A DNA stretch of 64,000 nucleotides from Halobacillus ihumii (lineage in GTDB: Bacteria; Bacillota; Bacilli; Bacillales; Halobacillaceae). Shown in pieces: positions 51,507 through 60,373 of the stretch. Positions within the stretch are counted from its first letter, which is position 1. Every line of letters starts with the position of its first letter. Under the pieces are notes generated by a model, which saw nothing but the letters and a program-made list of their open reading frames with translations, ran no database searches and was not told where the DNA came from. The stretch spans positions 1,674,001 through 1,738,000 of the forward strand of contig NZ_CACVAO010000001.1 of NCBI RefSeq assembly GCF_902726645.1. Direction: 5' to 3'. The position numbers were made by a program, and so were the translations under genes.

Positions 51507-53148
51507 ACAGCCCCTCCCTTTCCACCTGATGCTGCAATTGAATTCGAACAGGATAATCAAGCTGCCATTTAGCTAAATCATGATCACGCCATAATTTATG
51601 AGGATGTTCATCTGCGACAATTTCCCCTTCATTTACGACCAGCACCCGATCAGCATATTGATCTACAAGCTCCATATCATGCGTCACCATGACAATTGTA
51701 GCGCCTTTTTTCTGGCGTTGAGCCAACAAATTCATTAATTGTTTTGTTGACTGGGCATCCTGGCCAAACGTTGGTTCATCCAGTATTAACAGTTCCTGAT
51801 GGTCTACTATCATCGTCGCCACACTAAGCCTGCGCTTTTGTCCCTGGCTTAATGTGTACGGATGACGTTCTTCCACTCCATTCAACTGACACATATCTAG
51901 AACTTCCTGCACCTGTTGATCGATTTTATATTCATCGATACCTTGAATCCTCAGACTAAACGCTATCTCCTCATAAACCGTATCTGTAATCAACTGATGC
52001 TCAGGGTTTTGAAAAACGTAGCCGATATGCAACCGTAAGTCTATTTCTTTCCAGGATGAGAGTGGTTTTCCGTGAAAAGAAATATCGCCTTTAGTCGGCT
52101 TTTGCAGGCCTGCCATGACCCTGGAAAGAGAAGTTTTCCCGCTTCCATTCCCACCAACCATTGCTATGAACTCCCCTTTTCTGATTTGCAGGGATACGTC
52201 TGAGATAATCCTGCTGTTTCTTTTCATCCACAAAATTGATGATAATTGAAGAATCGTTGAGGTAGAATGACTTTCCCTTGGCTCAGGAGGAAACGTGATC
52301 TGTTCTTTTGAACCCCTCCATCCAGTAATAACATCAGAAACAGTCAGTGGAAAATGGCTGCATTGATCCAGCCATTCTTTCTCCATAGCTAACTGAGTTA
52401 CCGCCGGCATCGATATCCCCTGACACTGTAATGCACTTTTATGCCTGTTCATCCCATCTCTTATAGGGCCATCATAAACTAGCTCGCCGCTTCGATTCAT
52501 CATCACTCCTCGTTCAATAAAAGATACCCACCCATCTAGTTGATGTTCAATAACAAGAAGCGCAAAGCCTTTTTCTTTTTGAAGTGCTTGGATAGTTCGG
52601 ATAAAATCACGTGTGGCGATCGGGTCCAAATTGGCCGTCGGTTCATCCAAAATTAACAACTCGGGCTCCATCGCGAGAACACAGGCTAAAGCAAGCTTTT
52701 GTTTTTGCCCGCCTGATAATGTTTGTATCGATCGCTGTCTTGCTCCTTCTAATCCTACAAGCTTTAGAACATGATCAATACAGTCAGATATCCGCTCAAC
52801 TGGTGTATGGATGTTTTCCAGGCCAAACGCTATTTCATCTTCCACTGTAATCATACAGAACTGACTTTCAGGATCCTGAAACACGACTCCAACATGTTGA
52901 CTCATTTCTCCTGGAGCATAGCTAGACACAGAATTACCTCTGAACTGGATATCACCTGTTATCGTTCCGTCTAGTTCACGAGGATAAATGCCATTTATAC
53001 CATACGTCAGCGTACTTTTCCCGCAACCGCTCGGTCCTAATAATAGTAAACGCTCCCCTTGGTCTATTGAAAAACTAACATCTGATAACACTTGGTCATT
53101 TCCTTCTTCAAATTGGAGATGAAGTTGACGGACATCAAGTAACTTCAT
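51493..53148 (-). CDS. ykoD: Double ECF ATPase (YkoD)
   Basis: A 551-residue protein with two ABC ATPase domains in one chain. The first has Walker A GPSGCGKST, signature LSGGQKQKLAL and LLILDEPTANLDP. The second has Walker A GGNGSGKTS, signature LSQGQKRRLSV and LLILDEPTFGQD. It drives the hydroxymethylpyrimidine/thiamine ECF transporter. Overlaps ykoE by 4 bases (ATGA). Confidence 0.92.
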   Translation of the reverse strand: MKLLDVRQLHLQFEEGNDQVLSDVSFSIDQGERLLLLGPSGCGKSTLTYGINGIYPRELDGTITGDIQFRGNSVSSYAPGEMSQHVGVVFQDPESQFCMITVEDEIAFGLENIHTPVERISDCIDHVLKLVGLEGARQRSIQTLSGGQKQKLALACVLAMEPELLILDEPTANLDPIATRDFIRTIQALQKEKGFALLVIEHQLDGWVSFIERGVMMNRSGELVYDGPIRDGMNRHKSALQCQGISMPAVTQLAMEKEWLDQCSHFPLTVSDVITGWRGSKEQITFPPEPRESHSTSTILQLSSILWMKRNSRIISDVSLQIRKGEFIAMVGGNGSGKTSLSRVMAGLQKPTKGDISFHGKPLSSWKEIDLRLHIGYVFQNPEHQLITDTVYEEIAFSLRIQGIDEYKIDQQVQEVLDMCQLNGVEERHPYTLSQGQKRRLSVATMIVDHQELLILDEPTFGQDAQSTKQLMNLLAQRQKKGATIVMVTHDMELVDQYADRVLVVNEGEIVADEHPHKLWRDHDLAKWQLDYPVRIQLQHQVEREGLYVSS

Positions 53149-53729
53149 GCTGTTTTCTTCCTTCGCTGTTCTTTACCAAGAGCAAAACCAGTTAATACTC
53201 CCGTTTTTGCCAGAGCATCACTAATGGCCTTCCCTAACACACCAGAAATCAAGGCACCACTTATCATCCGAACGATAAGCATACTAAGAATGTATCCTGT
53301 TCCAAATACAGCGTACCCGGAACGAAAGTACCCCCATACAAAACTAAAGACAGCCGCTCCGACACCAGCCAGCATTAATACAGCTAGATTGTATGATTTA
53401 TATCTGGTTACAGCAAAAGCAGCCTCAGCCCCGAGCCCTTGGATAATCCCTGTGAGAATTAAAATCGGACCCATTGCATTTCCAAGCAGCATTTCTACTG
53501 TAGCTGCAATCGTTTCAGATAAAAACGCCGCTCCCTTTTTACGAATAATATAAGCCGCTACAATCGAAACGATAAACCAAATTCCGAAAATCAGGTCATA
53601 TCCAATTGGGCCAAATAGTCCTGCCAGCAGCTTTCCAACAGGCAAAAAGGCTAAATAAACAACGGCAAATACTACGGAAAGCACGGACATCACAACAATT
53701 TCTTTCAGTTTCCAGTTTTGCAGTCCCAT
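53145..53729 (-). CDS. ykoE: ECF substrate-binding membrane subunit (YkoE)
   Basis: A 194-residue, six-span integral membrane protein with the YkoE-type MGPILILTGIIQGLGAEAAFAVTRYK in pattern. YkoE is the S component thought to carry a thiamine precursor (HMP). It starts one base after the ykoF stop; AAAGGAGGAAAGTGAA precedes the ATG. The short basic tail is cytoplasmic. Confidence 0.9.
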   Translation of the reverse strand: MGLQNWKLKEIVVMSVLSVVFAVVYLAFLPVGKLLAGLFGPIGYDLIFGIWFIVSIVAAYIIRKKGAAFLSETIAATVEMLLGNAMGPILILTGIIQGLGAEAAFAVTRYKSYNLAVLMLAGVGAAVFSFVWGYFRSGYAVFGTGYILSMLIVRMISGALISGVLGKAISDALAKTGVLTGFALGKEQRRKKTA

Positions 53730-53730
53730 T

Positions 53731-54333
53731 TCACTTTCCTCCTTTTACAGACGGACTGTTTGCAGAAATCGTAACCGTCATGACCGTATGAGGAGATCCT
53801 TGCTCTTCAGTCTGTTGAAATACTTGCTCTAACCCATTAAACACTCTGTTTCCATCCCCGTCCAAACGTGTCGAGTAATGAGCCTCACTCACCTCAACTC
53901 CTTGTTTCTTCATGTCTTCAATCTGACTATAAATAACATCCATATAGTTCCCGCCGCCCATAGGGTATAAGGAAAACTTGGCGGCAGCCTCTTGATCAAT
54001 CAGACCACTTTTGGATGCATTTTGTGCTAGATTGTCCTCTGCCATGTACACATCGCCAGCCGAATCTCCCGGGCATCCTATTGAATAAGTCGCTTGAAAT
54101 ACTACATGTTCTCCTGTTTTTGCCGCTTGTAAAAATATTGCTTTCGTTACATCAAACACATGAATCATCTGCCCTCTAGCTGTGGTGGTGACATCATCTG
54201 TCTTCATCCAAACTTTCGATGTGTCCACTTCATTTAGCGAGGACTTAATAATCTCCACAAAACGATCAGACATCGGGTAAATTGAGAATGAACTTCCTGC
54301 AATTCGATTAGCAGATCCACAAACTTCACTCAT
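53731..54333 (-). CDS. ykoF: Thiamine/HMP-binding protein (YkoF)
   Basis: A 200-residue soluble protein with two copies of the YKOF domain: FSIYPMSDRFVEIIKSSL near 20 and FSLYPMGGGNYMDVIYSQI near 122. B. subtilis YkoF (200) binds thiamine and is thought to hand HMP to YkoE. It has no signal peptide. Start at 54331-54333 after AAGGAGGAAGTATAAAC. First gene of ykoFEDC, downstream of a TPP riboswitch. Confidence 0.92.
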   Translation of the reverse strand: MSEVCGSANRIAGSSFSIYPMSDRFVEIIKSSLNEVDTSKVWMKTDDVTTTARGQMIHVFDVTKAIFLQAAKTGEHVVFQATYSIGCPGDSAGDVYMAEDNLAQNASKSGLIDQEAAAKFSLYPMGGGNYMDVIYSQIEDMKKQGVEVSEAHYSTRLDGDGNRVFNGLEQVFQQTEEQGSPHTVMTVTISANSPSVKGGK

Positions 54334-54363
54334 GTTTATACTTCCTCCTTTTTTAATAAACAC

Positions 54364-54391
54364 AAAAAAACTGCACCCCGTGGGAGTGCAG
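54364..54391 (-). terminator. TPP riboswitch expression-platform terminator
   Basis: CTGCAC-TCC and GG-GTGCAG form a stem followed by seven T on the minus strand, about 50 bases after the aptamer and before ykoF. Confidence 0.9.
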
Positions 54392-54439
54392 CTACGAACG
54401 TATGTATATATGTGTACCATTATCATTCTACGATCGACT

Positions 54440-54586
54440 CCACTTCCCCACGCTAGTATTATCTAGTTCGGGTTCTAAGGGTCAGAAACAGTTTCCTCTC
54501 AGCCGCGTACGCAGCTCCCCTAGTGTTTTTAACGGTATGCAATTTTTTCACACTTCTATCGTAATCAATGATTATACATTTGTAAA
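54440..54586 (-). promoter_or_regulatory. TPP riboswitch with its promoter, upstream of ykoFEDC
   Basis: The aptamer (54440-54531, minus strand) shows the THI-box hallmarks: GGGGAGCTG, then GGCTGAGAGG, ACCCTTAGAACC in place of ACCC..GAACCTG, CTAGATAATACTAGCG and GTGGGGAAGTGG. A promoter, TTTACA (54581-54586), 17 bases, TACGAT (54558-54563), lies just upstream. TPP binding should favour the terminator at 54364-54391 and shut the transporter off. Confidence 0.95.
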
Positions 54587-54588
54587 GC

Positions 54589-55365
54589 CTATTCTTTATC
54601 CCTGACAAGCTCCTGAACTTCTTGCACTAACTGCTCAAGTTCGTGCAATCCCTGGTCAGGGCTTGAGAAAAATACCCGTTCCATTCTCTTAGTAATATCT
54701 GTTGGTTTAATATTCATTAAGTCTAAGGTCTGCTGCTGCCATTTGAAATCAGGATGATGAACATACATGCAATTTAATCCAAATAAGATCCCCATCAAAT
54801 GATGCTGCATCACCGTCATAACCGAATAAAATATCAGCCAGTCTTCTCGTTCCAGCAAAGCTTGCCGATTCTTCCACTGATTTCCGAAATCAGAGTAAGC
54901 ATCAATCATCACATGCCCCAGTTGTTCAGGGTACACTTGTACTTTGGCCTTGAAACCATCCATCAACTCAGCGCCAGCTACAGGAACTCCGTAGTGAATC
55001 GAGGAAATCAAACATTGGCCTTCTAAACTAATGTCAAATTCTTTTGTTACCCGGTGGATTACTTCACGAATCGTTGCAGTGAGAAAACTGCTTATTTCAA
55101 ATTTAACACCCTCAAGCTTAAAGGTTTCAGACCATTCATCATCTTCAAATCCATAGAAATCTATTAACTCGCCATTTAACTGGTCAATTACTGATAACCG
55201 GTCTTGATCTGTCGGCCCCTCGGACCATAGGACGTTCAACTCAATATCAGAGAAATCATCTTCCCATCCACGTGCAACAGAACCGGCAATATAAACAGCT
55301 TCCACCTTAGTATTTTGCGCATATACCTTCGCTGCTTTTCTTGCTAATTCTTCAAAATTTATCAC
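54589..55365 (-). CDS. Nucleotidyltransferase-fold protein
   Basis: A 258-residue protein with an N-terminal polymerase-beta-type nucleotidyltransferase site: GSVARGWEDDFSDIELNV, with D40 and E42 as metal ligands and a third carboxylate in VKFEISSF. The C-terminal part (about 130-258) is helical, as in DUF4037 and aminoglycoside adenylyltransferases. Neither a drug nor a toxin-antitoxin partner can be inferred. Its stop lies next to the riboswitch promoter of the ykoFEDC operon downstream. Confidence 0.78.
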   Translation of the reverse strand: MINFEELARKAAKVYAQNTKVEAVYIAGSVARGWEDDFSDIELNVLWSEGPTDQDRLSVIDQLNGELIDFYGFEDDEWSETFKLEGVKFEISSFLTATIREVIHRVTKEFDISLEGQCLISSIHYGVPVAGAELMDGFKAKVQVYPEQLGHVMIDAYSDFGNQWKNRQALLEREDWLIFYSVMTVMQHHLMGILFGLNCMYVHHPDFKWQQQTLDLMNIKPTDITKRMERVFFSSPDQGLHELEQLVQEVQELVRDKE

Positions 55366-55443
55366 TCAACCCCACCGCCTTTTACTCACTTCCCTCAACG
55401 GGTCTTAAAAAGATGCATCCATCCTAATTATAAACACAGTTAT

Positions 55444-56187
55444 CTATCTCATTTTTCTTTCATATAAGTTACTCCGGGCTACTTCTTGACACCCATTGTA
55501 ATCAAATACTTTTAGCATTGGCTGATTTCGGTAACTCGTAGAGCCCATATAATAATCAGCTCTGAACTCATCCCGTAGAACGGATAAGGCTTGCCGGTGC
55601 AAAGCCTTGCTTTTCCCTTTCCCCCGCTCCTCAGGAATAAGGCCGAAATAAAAAAACCGCCCTTCTCCTGTTGTTCCAGGTTCAATATGCGGCATCACTA
55701 CTCCTATGGGCTTAGCACCTTCATAGACCATTTGACATGTATGCCTATAGTTAGGACCGAGTTCTTTTTCGACACTGCTAAACTGTTCATCCATCGTTAA
55801 ACTCGAAGAAGCATTTAATGAACCTTCCCTAGATTGAGACCATACCTGTTTAAAAGACTCTTCCATTCCTTCTTCTAATACTCGTAAAGTAAACGGTTCT
55901 TCTGTTCGACTTATGTCTGATAGGTCTCTTTTCACAGAAACCGTGATATCATGCAGTGTAAACCCCTTTTTTGCCAGCTGCTCTTCTACTTCTACTGAAG
56001 GAGAGGGCAACAAAATAGAGAGGGTGGCAGCTTTTTTATAATGATCATCATGAATAAGGTACTCTAACAAGGTAAAGAGCTGCTTTTGTGATAAATGAGT
56101 GAGGTTCTCTACTATTGTAAAATTCTCTCCCTCAACAAATTTTACTTTTTTATATAGATTCGATCTATCTAAGGTATTTTCCTTCAT
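55444..56187 (-). CDS. GNAT-family N-acetyltransferase
   Basis: A 247-residue protein. The C-terminal half carries a GNAT domain with the acetyl-CoA loop IPEERGKGKSKALHRQAL and the closing YMGSTSYRNQPMLKVFDYNGCQEV strand-helix. The N-terminal half is a diverged domain of the same fold perhaps. Start at 56185-56187 after GAGGAGGATACT. Substrate unknown. Confidence 0.78.
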   Translation of the reverse strand: MKENTLDRSNLYKKVKFVEGENFTIVENLTHLSQKQLFTLLEYLIHDDHYKKAATLSILLPSPSVEVEEQLAKKGFTLHDITVSVKRDLSDISRTEEPFTLRVLEEGMEESFKQVWSQSREGSLNASSSLTMDEQFSSVEKELGPNYRHTCQMVYEGAKPIGVVMPHIEPGTTGEGRFFYFGLIPEERGKGKSKALHRQALSVLRDEFRADYYMGSTSYRNQPMLKVFDYNGCQEVARSNLYERKMR

Positions 56188-56296
56188 AGTATCCTCCTCA
56201 ATAATCAGAATTATTATGGAAGCCAAGCCTATCCTTTTCATCACCCTTGTTGGATACGATACAATAGGATTGTAAATAATGGAAAGGATGAGGAAA

Positions 56297-57295
56297 ATGA
56301 ACAGGGAAATACAACTGATTCAAAGACCGCACGCGACCCCCGCCCATGAGCACTTTCATATTGTTGAGGCTGATGCACAGCAGCCCGGAAATGACGAGGT
56401 ACTAGTTCAACTGCTGTATGTATCGGTTGATCCTTATATGAGAGGCCGCATGAATGATGCGAAGTCGTATGTTGCCCCATTTCAATTACATGAACCTATC
56501 GAAGGCGGCGTTGTTGCACAAGTCGTCGAATCAAACACAGAAGCATTTTCTGCGGGTGACATTGTTACAGGTTCGCTTCCGTGGAGAGAAGTGACCGTAG
56601 CCTCTGCTGACTCAATTAGAAAAGTGGACCCCTCTCTAGGTTCTGTAACTACTTCCTTAGGAATTCTAGGAATGCCTGGTCTTACGGCTTACTTTGGCCT
56701 CATTGATATCGGGCAGCCAAAAGAAGGAGAAACCCTTGTCGTTTCTGGAGCTGCCGGAGCCGTCGGTTCTACTGTTGTTCAAATCGGGAAAATTCTCGGC
56801 TGCCACGTAGTCGGAATTGCAGGCAGTGATGACAAAACAAGCTATATTGTAAATGAATTAGGAGCAGATGCAGCAATCAATTATAAAGCAGAAGATGTGG
56901 CTGATTCGCTCCAGCAATTCTGCCCTAATGGTGTAGACATTTACTTTGATAACGTCGGAGGACAGATATCTGATCACGTCTATCCTTTGTTAAATAAATT
57001 TGCACGTATTACACAATGTGGTGCAATTGCTTCTTATAATGTTCCTAATGATCAAGGGCCGCGCATTCAAATGCACCTGATCAAATCCAGTGCTACGATT
57101 AAAGGGTTCGTAGTTGGAGATTATCGGAACCGTTTTAAAGAAGGATTTGAGCACCTTTCCACTTGGCTGAACCAGGGAAAATTGACTTATGAAGAAACAA
57201 TTCATGAAGGATTTGACAACATTCCTGACGCCTTCTTTGGCCTCTTTGAAGGAAACAATACAGGTAAACAACTGGTTAAAGTTGCTTCATCCTAG
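56297..57295 (+). CDS. MDR-family NADP-dependent oxidoreductase (YfmJ-like)
   Basis: A 332-residue medium-chain reductase without zinc ligands, of the leukotriene B4 12-hydroxydehydrogenase/curcumin reductase group. Marks are VSVDPYMRGRMNDAKSY, GMPGLTAYFGL, GAAGAVGSTVVQIGK (NADP site) and FDNVGGQ. B. subtilis YfmJ matches its plan. Three in-frame ATGs occur; the third (56297) is kept because GATGAGG lies just before it, but the start is unsure. Reduces C=C bonds of enals or enones. Confidence 0.85.
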   Translation: MNREIQLIQRPHATPAHEHFHIVEADAQQPGNDEVLVQLLYVSVDPYMRGRMNDAKSYVAPFQLHEPIEGGVVAQVVESNTEAFSAGDIVTGSLPWREVTVASADSIRKVDPSLGSVTTSLGILGMPGLTAYFGLIDIGQPKEGETLVVSGAAGAVGSTVVQIGKILGCHVVGIAGSDDKTSYIVNELGADAAINYKAEDVADSLQQFCPNGVDIYFDNVGGQISDHVYPLLNKFARITQCGAIASYNVPNDQGPRIQMHLIKSSATIKGFVVGDYRNRFKEGFEHLSTWLNQGKLTYEETIHEGFDNIPDAFFGLFEGNNTGKQLVKVASS

Positions 57296-57330
57296 GTAAA
57301 GCTGACTGTTAATTTGCTGTAGTAGATTAA

Positions 57331-57368
57331 AACGCAAGTGCTGAATATAGAAGCACTTGCGTTTTTTT
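57331..57368 (+). terminator. Terminator of the MDR gene
   Basis: AACGCAAGTGCT and AGCACTTGCGTT form a 12-bp perfect stem, followed by five T or more. Confidence 0.93.
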
Positions 57369-57415
57369 GCAATTCCATATTTCTGAAGGATCCTGTTGCC
57401 TATGCCCCCGTAGTA

Positions 57416-57790
57416 TTATTGGTAACGCGGCTGGTCGTATTGACCAAACCATTGATAACGATGGCTGGAGAACCATTTATAAAGCGGAGAACCAAGCCGG
57501 TCCATTCCTGGAAGGTATAAAATCAAACCTATCCAAGAAATCGGGGGTAATAGTAATAATAACTTGCGAATTGTACCAAATCCTGCCTTTAACTCACCTT
57601 GTTTCGTAAGCATATGAATTTCATCCCGTGTATTGCGCCCGCTTAAGTAAGGATACTTTCCATTCTCCTTTTCAACCTCCTGAACAGAAACCCATTTCAG
57701 CTGATTCAACCAGTCAAACTTACGCAAAATCCGTTTAACATTAAAACAAAAAGGACACGCTGCATCATAAAAAACGATATGTTTCATCAT
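57416..57790 (-). CDS. DCC-family thiol-disulfide oxidoreductase-like protein
   Basis: A 124-residue DUF393 protein with the DAACPFC thioredoxin-like motif at about 9-15 and the conserved FGTIRKLLLLLPPISWIGLILYLPG amphipathic helix in pattern. It overlaps the pabBC stop by 3 bases and ends the pabA-pabBC operon. AGGAGGATAA precedes the ATG pair. The link with folate synthesis is by position only. Confidence 0.82.
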   Translation of the reverse strand: MMKHIVFYDAACPFCFNVKRILRKFDWLNQLKWVSVQEVEKENGKYPYLSGRNTRDEIHMLTKQGELKAGFGTIRKLLLLLPPISWIGLILYLPGMDRLGSPLYKWFSSHRYQWFGQYDQPRYQ

Positions 57791-59544
57791 TTATCCTCCT
57801 CGAATCGGACTTTTATCCAGCCTCTTACTCCATTGACCATCCATACCTCTTCGAATGAGGCGAGATCATCCTTATAAATAACTTGTTCTTTAACCCGGCC
57901 CCGAGCTAGCAATTCCTCTCTATACGTCCCTGCCAGCAGACCACTTGAAATTGGCGGGGTAATGTACGCCCCTTTGTGCTTCACTACCAGATTTGCTGTG
58001 GTAAACTCAGTCAGCTCCCCACGTTCGTTCCATAACAGCACTGCGTAACTCCCCTTAGCTGCTTCATCCTGATGCTGCTCATAGATTTTCCGGTGGGTTG
58101 TTTTATGAAAAAGAAACGGATCGCTATGGTCTATTGGCCTGTGAGCCACCGTACATAAAACCTCTTCAGGAGAAACATTAATGGCATTAGTTTCAAGCTC
58201 AATATCCCCCTGTTGGTTACTGAGCATTCGCACTTTATATAATCCTTGAGTGTGATTTTGTGCGAGCTGTTGCAGTCTACAGGAAGCATACTTTTCATCA
58301 AAAGAATAATTAAAGTAACGTGCCGAGTGGTTAATCCGGTTCAAGTGACGGTTCAAGAGTGGATAAGTTCCATCTTTAAGCTGCATCGTCTCAAGAAGAT
58401 TAAACGATGGTCTTCCTTCTGTTAACAACCTGGCTTTCGTGTGAAGTTCTTCATATTCTCCCTCTGTCGTTGAGTCCCACGTGATTCCTCCCCCAGCTCC
58501 ATATACTGCCCTTCCTTTGTTAAACAAAACGGTTCTAATCGGAACATTAAAAACGGCTTCTCCATGCGGCGTCATAAAACCAACAGCCCCACAATAGATA
58601 TCTCTTGGAGAGGATTCAAGAGATGCAATGTATTCCATTGTACTAATCTTTGGTGCACCTGTTATCGAACCACAAGGAAACAAAGCCTCGAAGATTTGAT
58701 ACATGGTTGTACCTTCAGGCAACTCCCCTTCTACTGTTGAGGTCATCTGATGGAGTGTGGGGTAGGTTTCAATATCGAATAACCTCGGTACTTGAACAGT
58801 GCCTGGTAAAGCCAGTCTTCCCACATCATTTCGCAATAAATCAACGATCATCAAGTTCTCTGACTGATCTTTACCGGAAACATTCAATTCCCGCTTGCTG
58901 GCTTCATCTTCTTCCAGCGTTCGCCCTCTCTTAGCCGTACCTTTCATTGGCTTCGTGATCAAATGTTGACCATTTTTACGAAAAAACAGTTCTGGCGAAG
59001 CTGATAAAATCTTCCGGTGACCATCAAGAGACAAATAAGCGCTATAAGAAGATTGTTGATTATCGGCTAAATGTTTATAGAAACTAAAAGCATCACCATC
59101 AAAAGCCGCCTCAAGCCTTGTCGTATAGTTGACTTGATAGGTGTCCCCTCGTTCGATGGCTTCTTTAATGTTCTCAACTCCCCCTTGATACTCCTCAAAA
59201 GTTGTATCCATTTTCCACGATGAAACTGAAAATTCCTGTGATGGAAGAGCGGGTGTTTCAAATTCCGGCTCAGTAAACACTCCAAACCAAATTAGCGGCC
59301 AATCCCCTTTTGTTTTCACCTTTAAGGCCTTATCAAAGGCAGGCGCTGCTTCATAGGAAACACACCCTGCCACATAAAAGCCTTCTGCTAAAGCAGCTTC
59401 CGCCTGGAGGAAAGCATTTTGGACTTCTTCTAATGAGTTCGCTTTTATAATGTGATGAGGGTTCGTGAACAGCATAGGCTGGTTTACTCCCTCCCCATCA
59501 GCAAATTCAAAGAACAGATGAGGATCATTCATATTCATACTCAT
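57787..59544 (-). CDS. Aminodeoxychorismate synthase I fused to ADC lyase (PabB-PabC)
   Basis: A 585-residue fusion. Residues about 1-365 are the chorismate-binding PabB: KPMKGTAKRG (the Lys marks ADC rather than anthranilate synthase), MIVDLLRNDVGR, FPCGSITGAPK and CGAVGFMTPHG. Residues about 370-585 are a class IV aminotransferase-fold ADC lyase: FNLLETMQLKDGTYPLL, THRKIYEQH (candidate PLP Lys) and LTEFTTANLVV. Together with PabA it makes p-aminobenzoate for folate. It overlaps pabA by 4 bases. Confidence 0.9.
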   Translation of the reverse strand: MSMNMNDPHLFFEFADGEGVNQPMLFTNPHHIIKANSLEEVQNAFLQAEAALAEGFYVAGCVSYEAAPAFDKALKVKTKGDWPLIWFGVFTEPEFETPALPSQEFSVSSWKMDTTFEEYQGGVENIKEAIERGDTYQVNYTTRLEAAFDGDAFSFYKHLADNQQSSYSAYLSLDGHRKILSASPELFFRKNGQHLITKPMKGTAKRGRTLEEDEASKRELNVSGKDQSENLMIVDLLRNDVGRLALPGTVQVPRLFDIETYPTLHQMTSTVEGELPEGTTMYQIFEALFPCGSITGAPKISTMEYIASLESSPRDIYCGAVGFMTPHGEAVFNVPIRTVLFNKGRAVYGAGGGITWDSTTEGEYEELHTKARLLTEGRPSFNLLETMQLKDGTYPLLNRHLNRINHSARYFNYSFDEKYASCRLQQLAQNHTQGLYKVRMLSNQQGDIELETNAINVSPEEVLCTVAHRPIDHSDPFLFHKTTHRKIYEQHQDEAAKGSYAVLLWNERGELTEFTTANLVVKHKGAYITPPISSGLLAGTYREELLARGRVKEQVIYKDDLASFEEVWMVNGVRGWIKVRFEEDK

Positions 59545-60146
59545 ACTGTCACTTCCTCTTCCTCTGTTTTTTGAAACAATAGGGCCCGATCATAAGCGTT
59601 GCTTAACATTTGAAAACCATGTTCTGTCAAAATAGACTCCGGATGAAACTGAATTCCTTCAACAGGATGAGTATGATGTCGAACTGCCATGACTACTGAA
59701 TCTTCTGACATAGCGCTAATTTCTAATGACAACGGAAGATCTTCAGCCGGGGTTTGAAGCGAATGATACCTGGTTGCCTGTACCACACATGGAACACCAT
59801 GAAAAATAGACTTTCCATCGTGCGTCATCATGGTTACTTTCCCGTGCATCGGACGCTTTCCTTTCGCAACCTTTCCTCCAAAAAAATCAACAATAATCTG
59901 GTGACCTAAGCAAATCCCGAGAATTGGTATTGTTCTATAAAAATGGTTCAACACCTCATAACAAATTCCTGATTCAGTAGGATGTCCCGGACCTGGTGAA
60001 ATCACAAGCAAGTCTGGAGCTAAATGCTCTATTTTCTTAATGGTAGCTTGGTCATTTCTATAAACGACTACATCTTCGTCCAGAAGTCGAAAATATTGAG
60101 ACAAATTATAGGTAAATGAATCATAGTTATCAATCATTACAATCAT
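59541..60146 (-). CDS. pabA: Aminodeoxychorismate synthase glutamine amidotransferase PabA
   Basis: A 201-residue class I glutamine amidotransferase: IDNYDSFTYNL opening, oxyanion PGPGHP, catalytic Cys in GICLGHQ and His-Glu in FHPESIL. It supplies ammonia to PabBC, the next gene. TrpG has the same form, but the partner fixes the assignment. AAAAGGAGATTACT precedes the ATG. First gene of pabA-pabBC-DCC. Confidence 0.88.
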   Translation of the reverse strand: MIVMIDNYDSFTYNLSQYFRLLDEDVVVYRNDQATIKKIEHLAPDLLVISPGPGHPTESGICYEVLNHFYRTIPILGICLGHQIIVDFFGGKVAKGKRPMHGKVTMMTHDGKSIFHGVPCVVQATRYHSLQTPAEDLPLSLEISAMSEDSVVMAVRHHTHPVEGIQFHPESILTEHGFQMLSNAYDRALLFQKTEEEEVTV

Positions 60147-60308
60147 AGTAATCTCCTTTTACGAATGAATACCTCTCTTACTATTGTACCTCTTAGCCAC
60201 TATAAATTCACGAAACAACTGTGAAGCCTATGAATCTATAAAAAGAATGATTGATTAAATTTTTAGATAAGTCTGTCAACTAAATTGAAATTGACTGAAA
60301 ATTTATAG

Positions 60309-60338
60309 TATAATACTTATAAAGTGTAAGCGTATACA
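60309..60338 (+). promoter_or_regulatory. cstA promoter with cre site
   Basis: A TATAAT -10 box (60309-60314) lies 10 bases before TGTAAGCGTATACA (60325-60338), which fits the CcpA site at 13 of 14 positions and covers the expected start. Carbon catabolite repression of cstA is therefore likely. No strong -35 was found. Confidence 0.75.
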
Positions 60339-60373
60339 TGTAGAATAACGCCTACAACTTAAGGAGGGATTTT

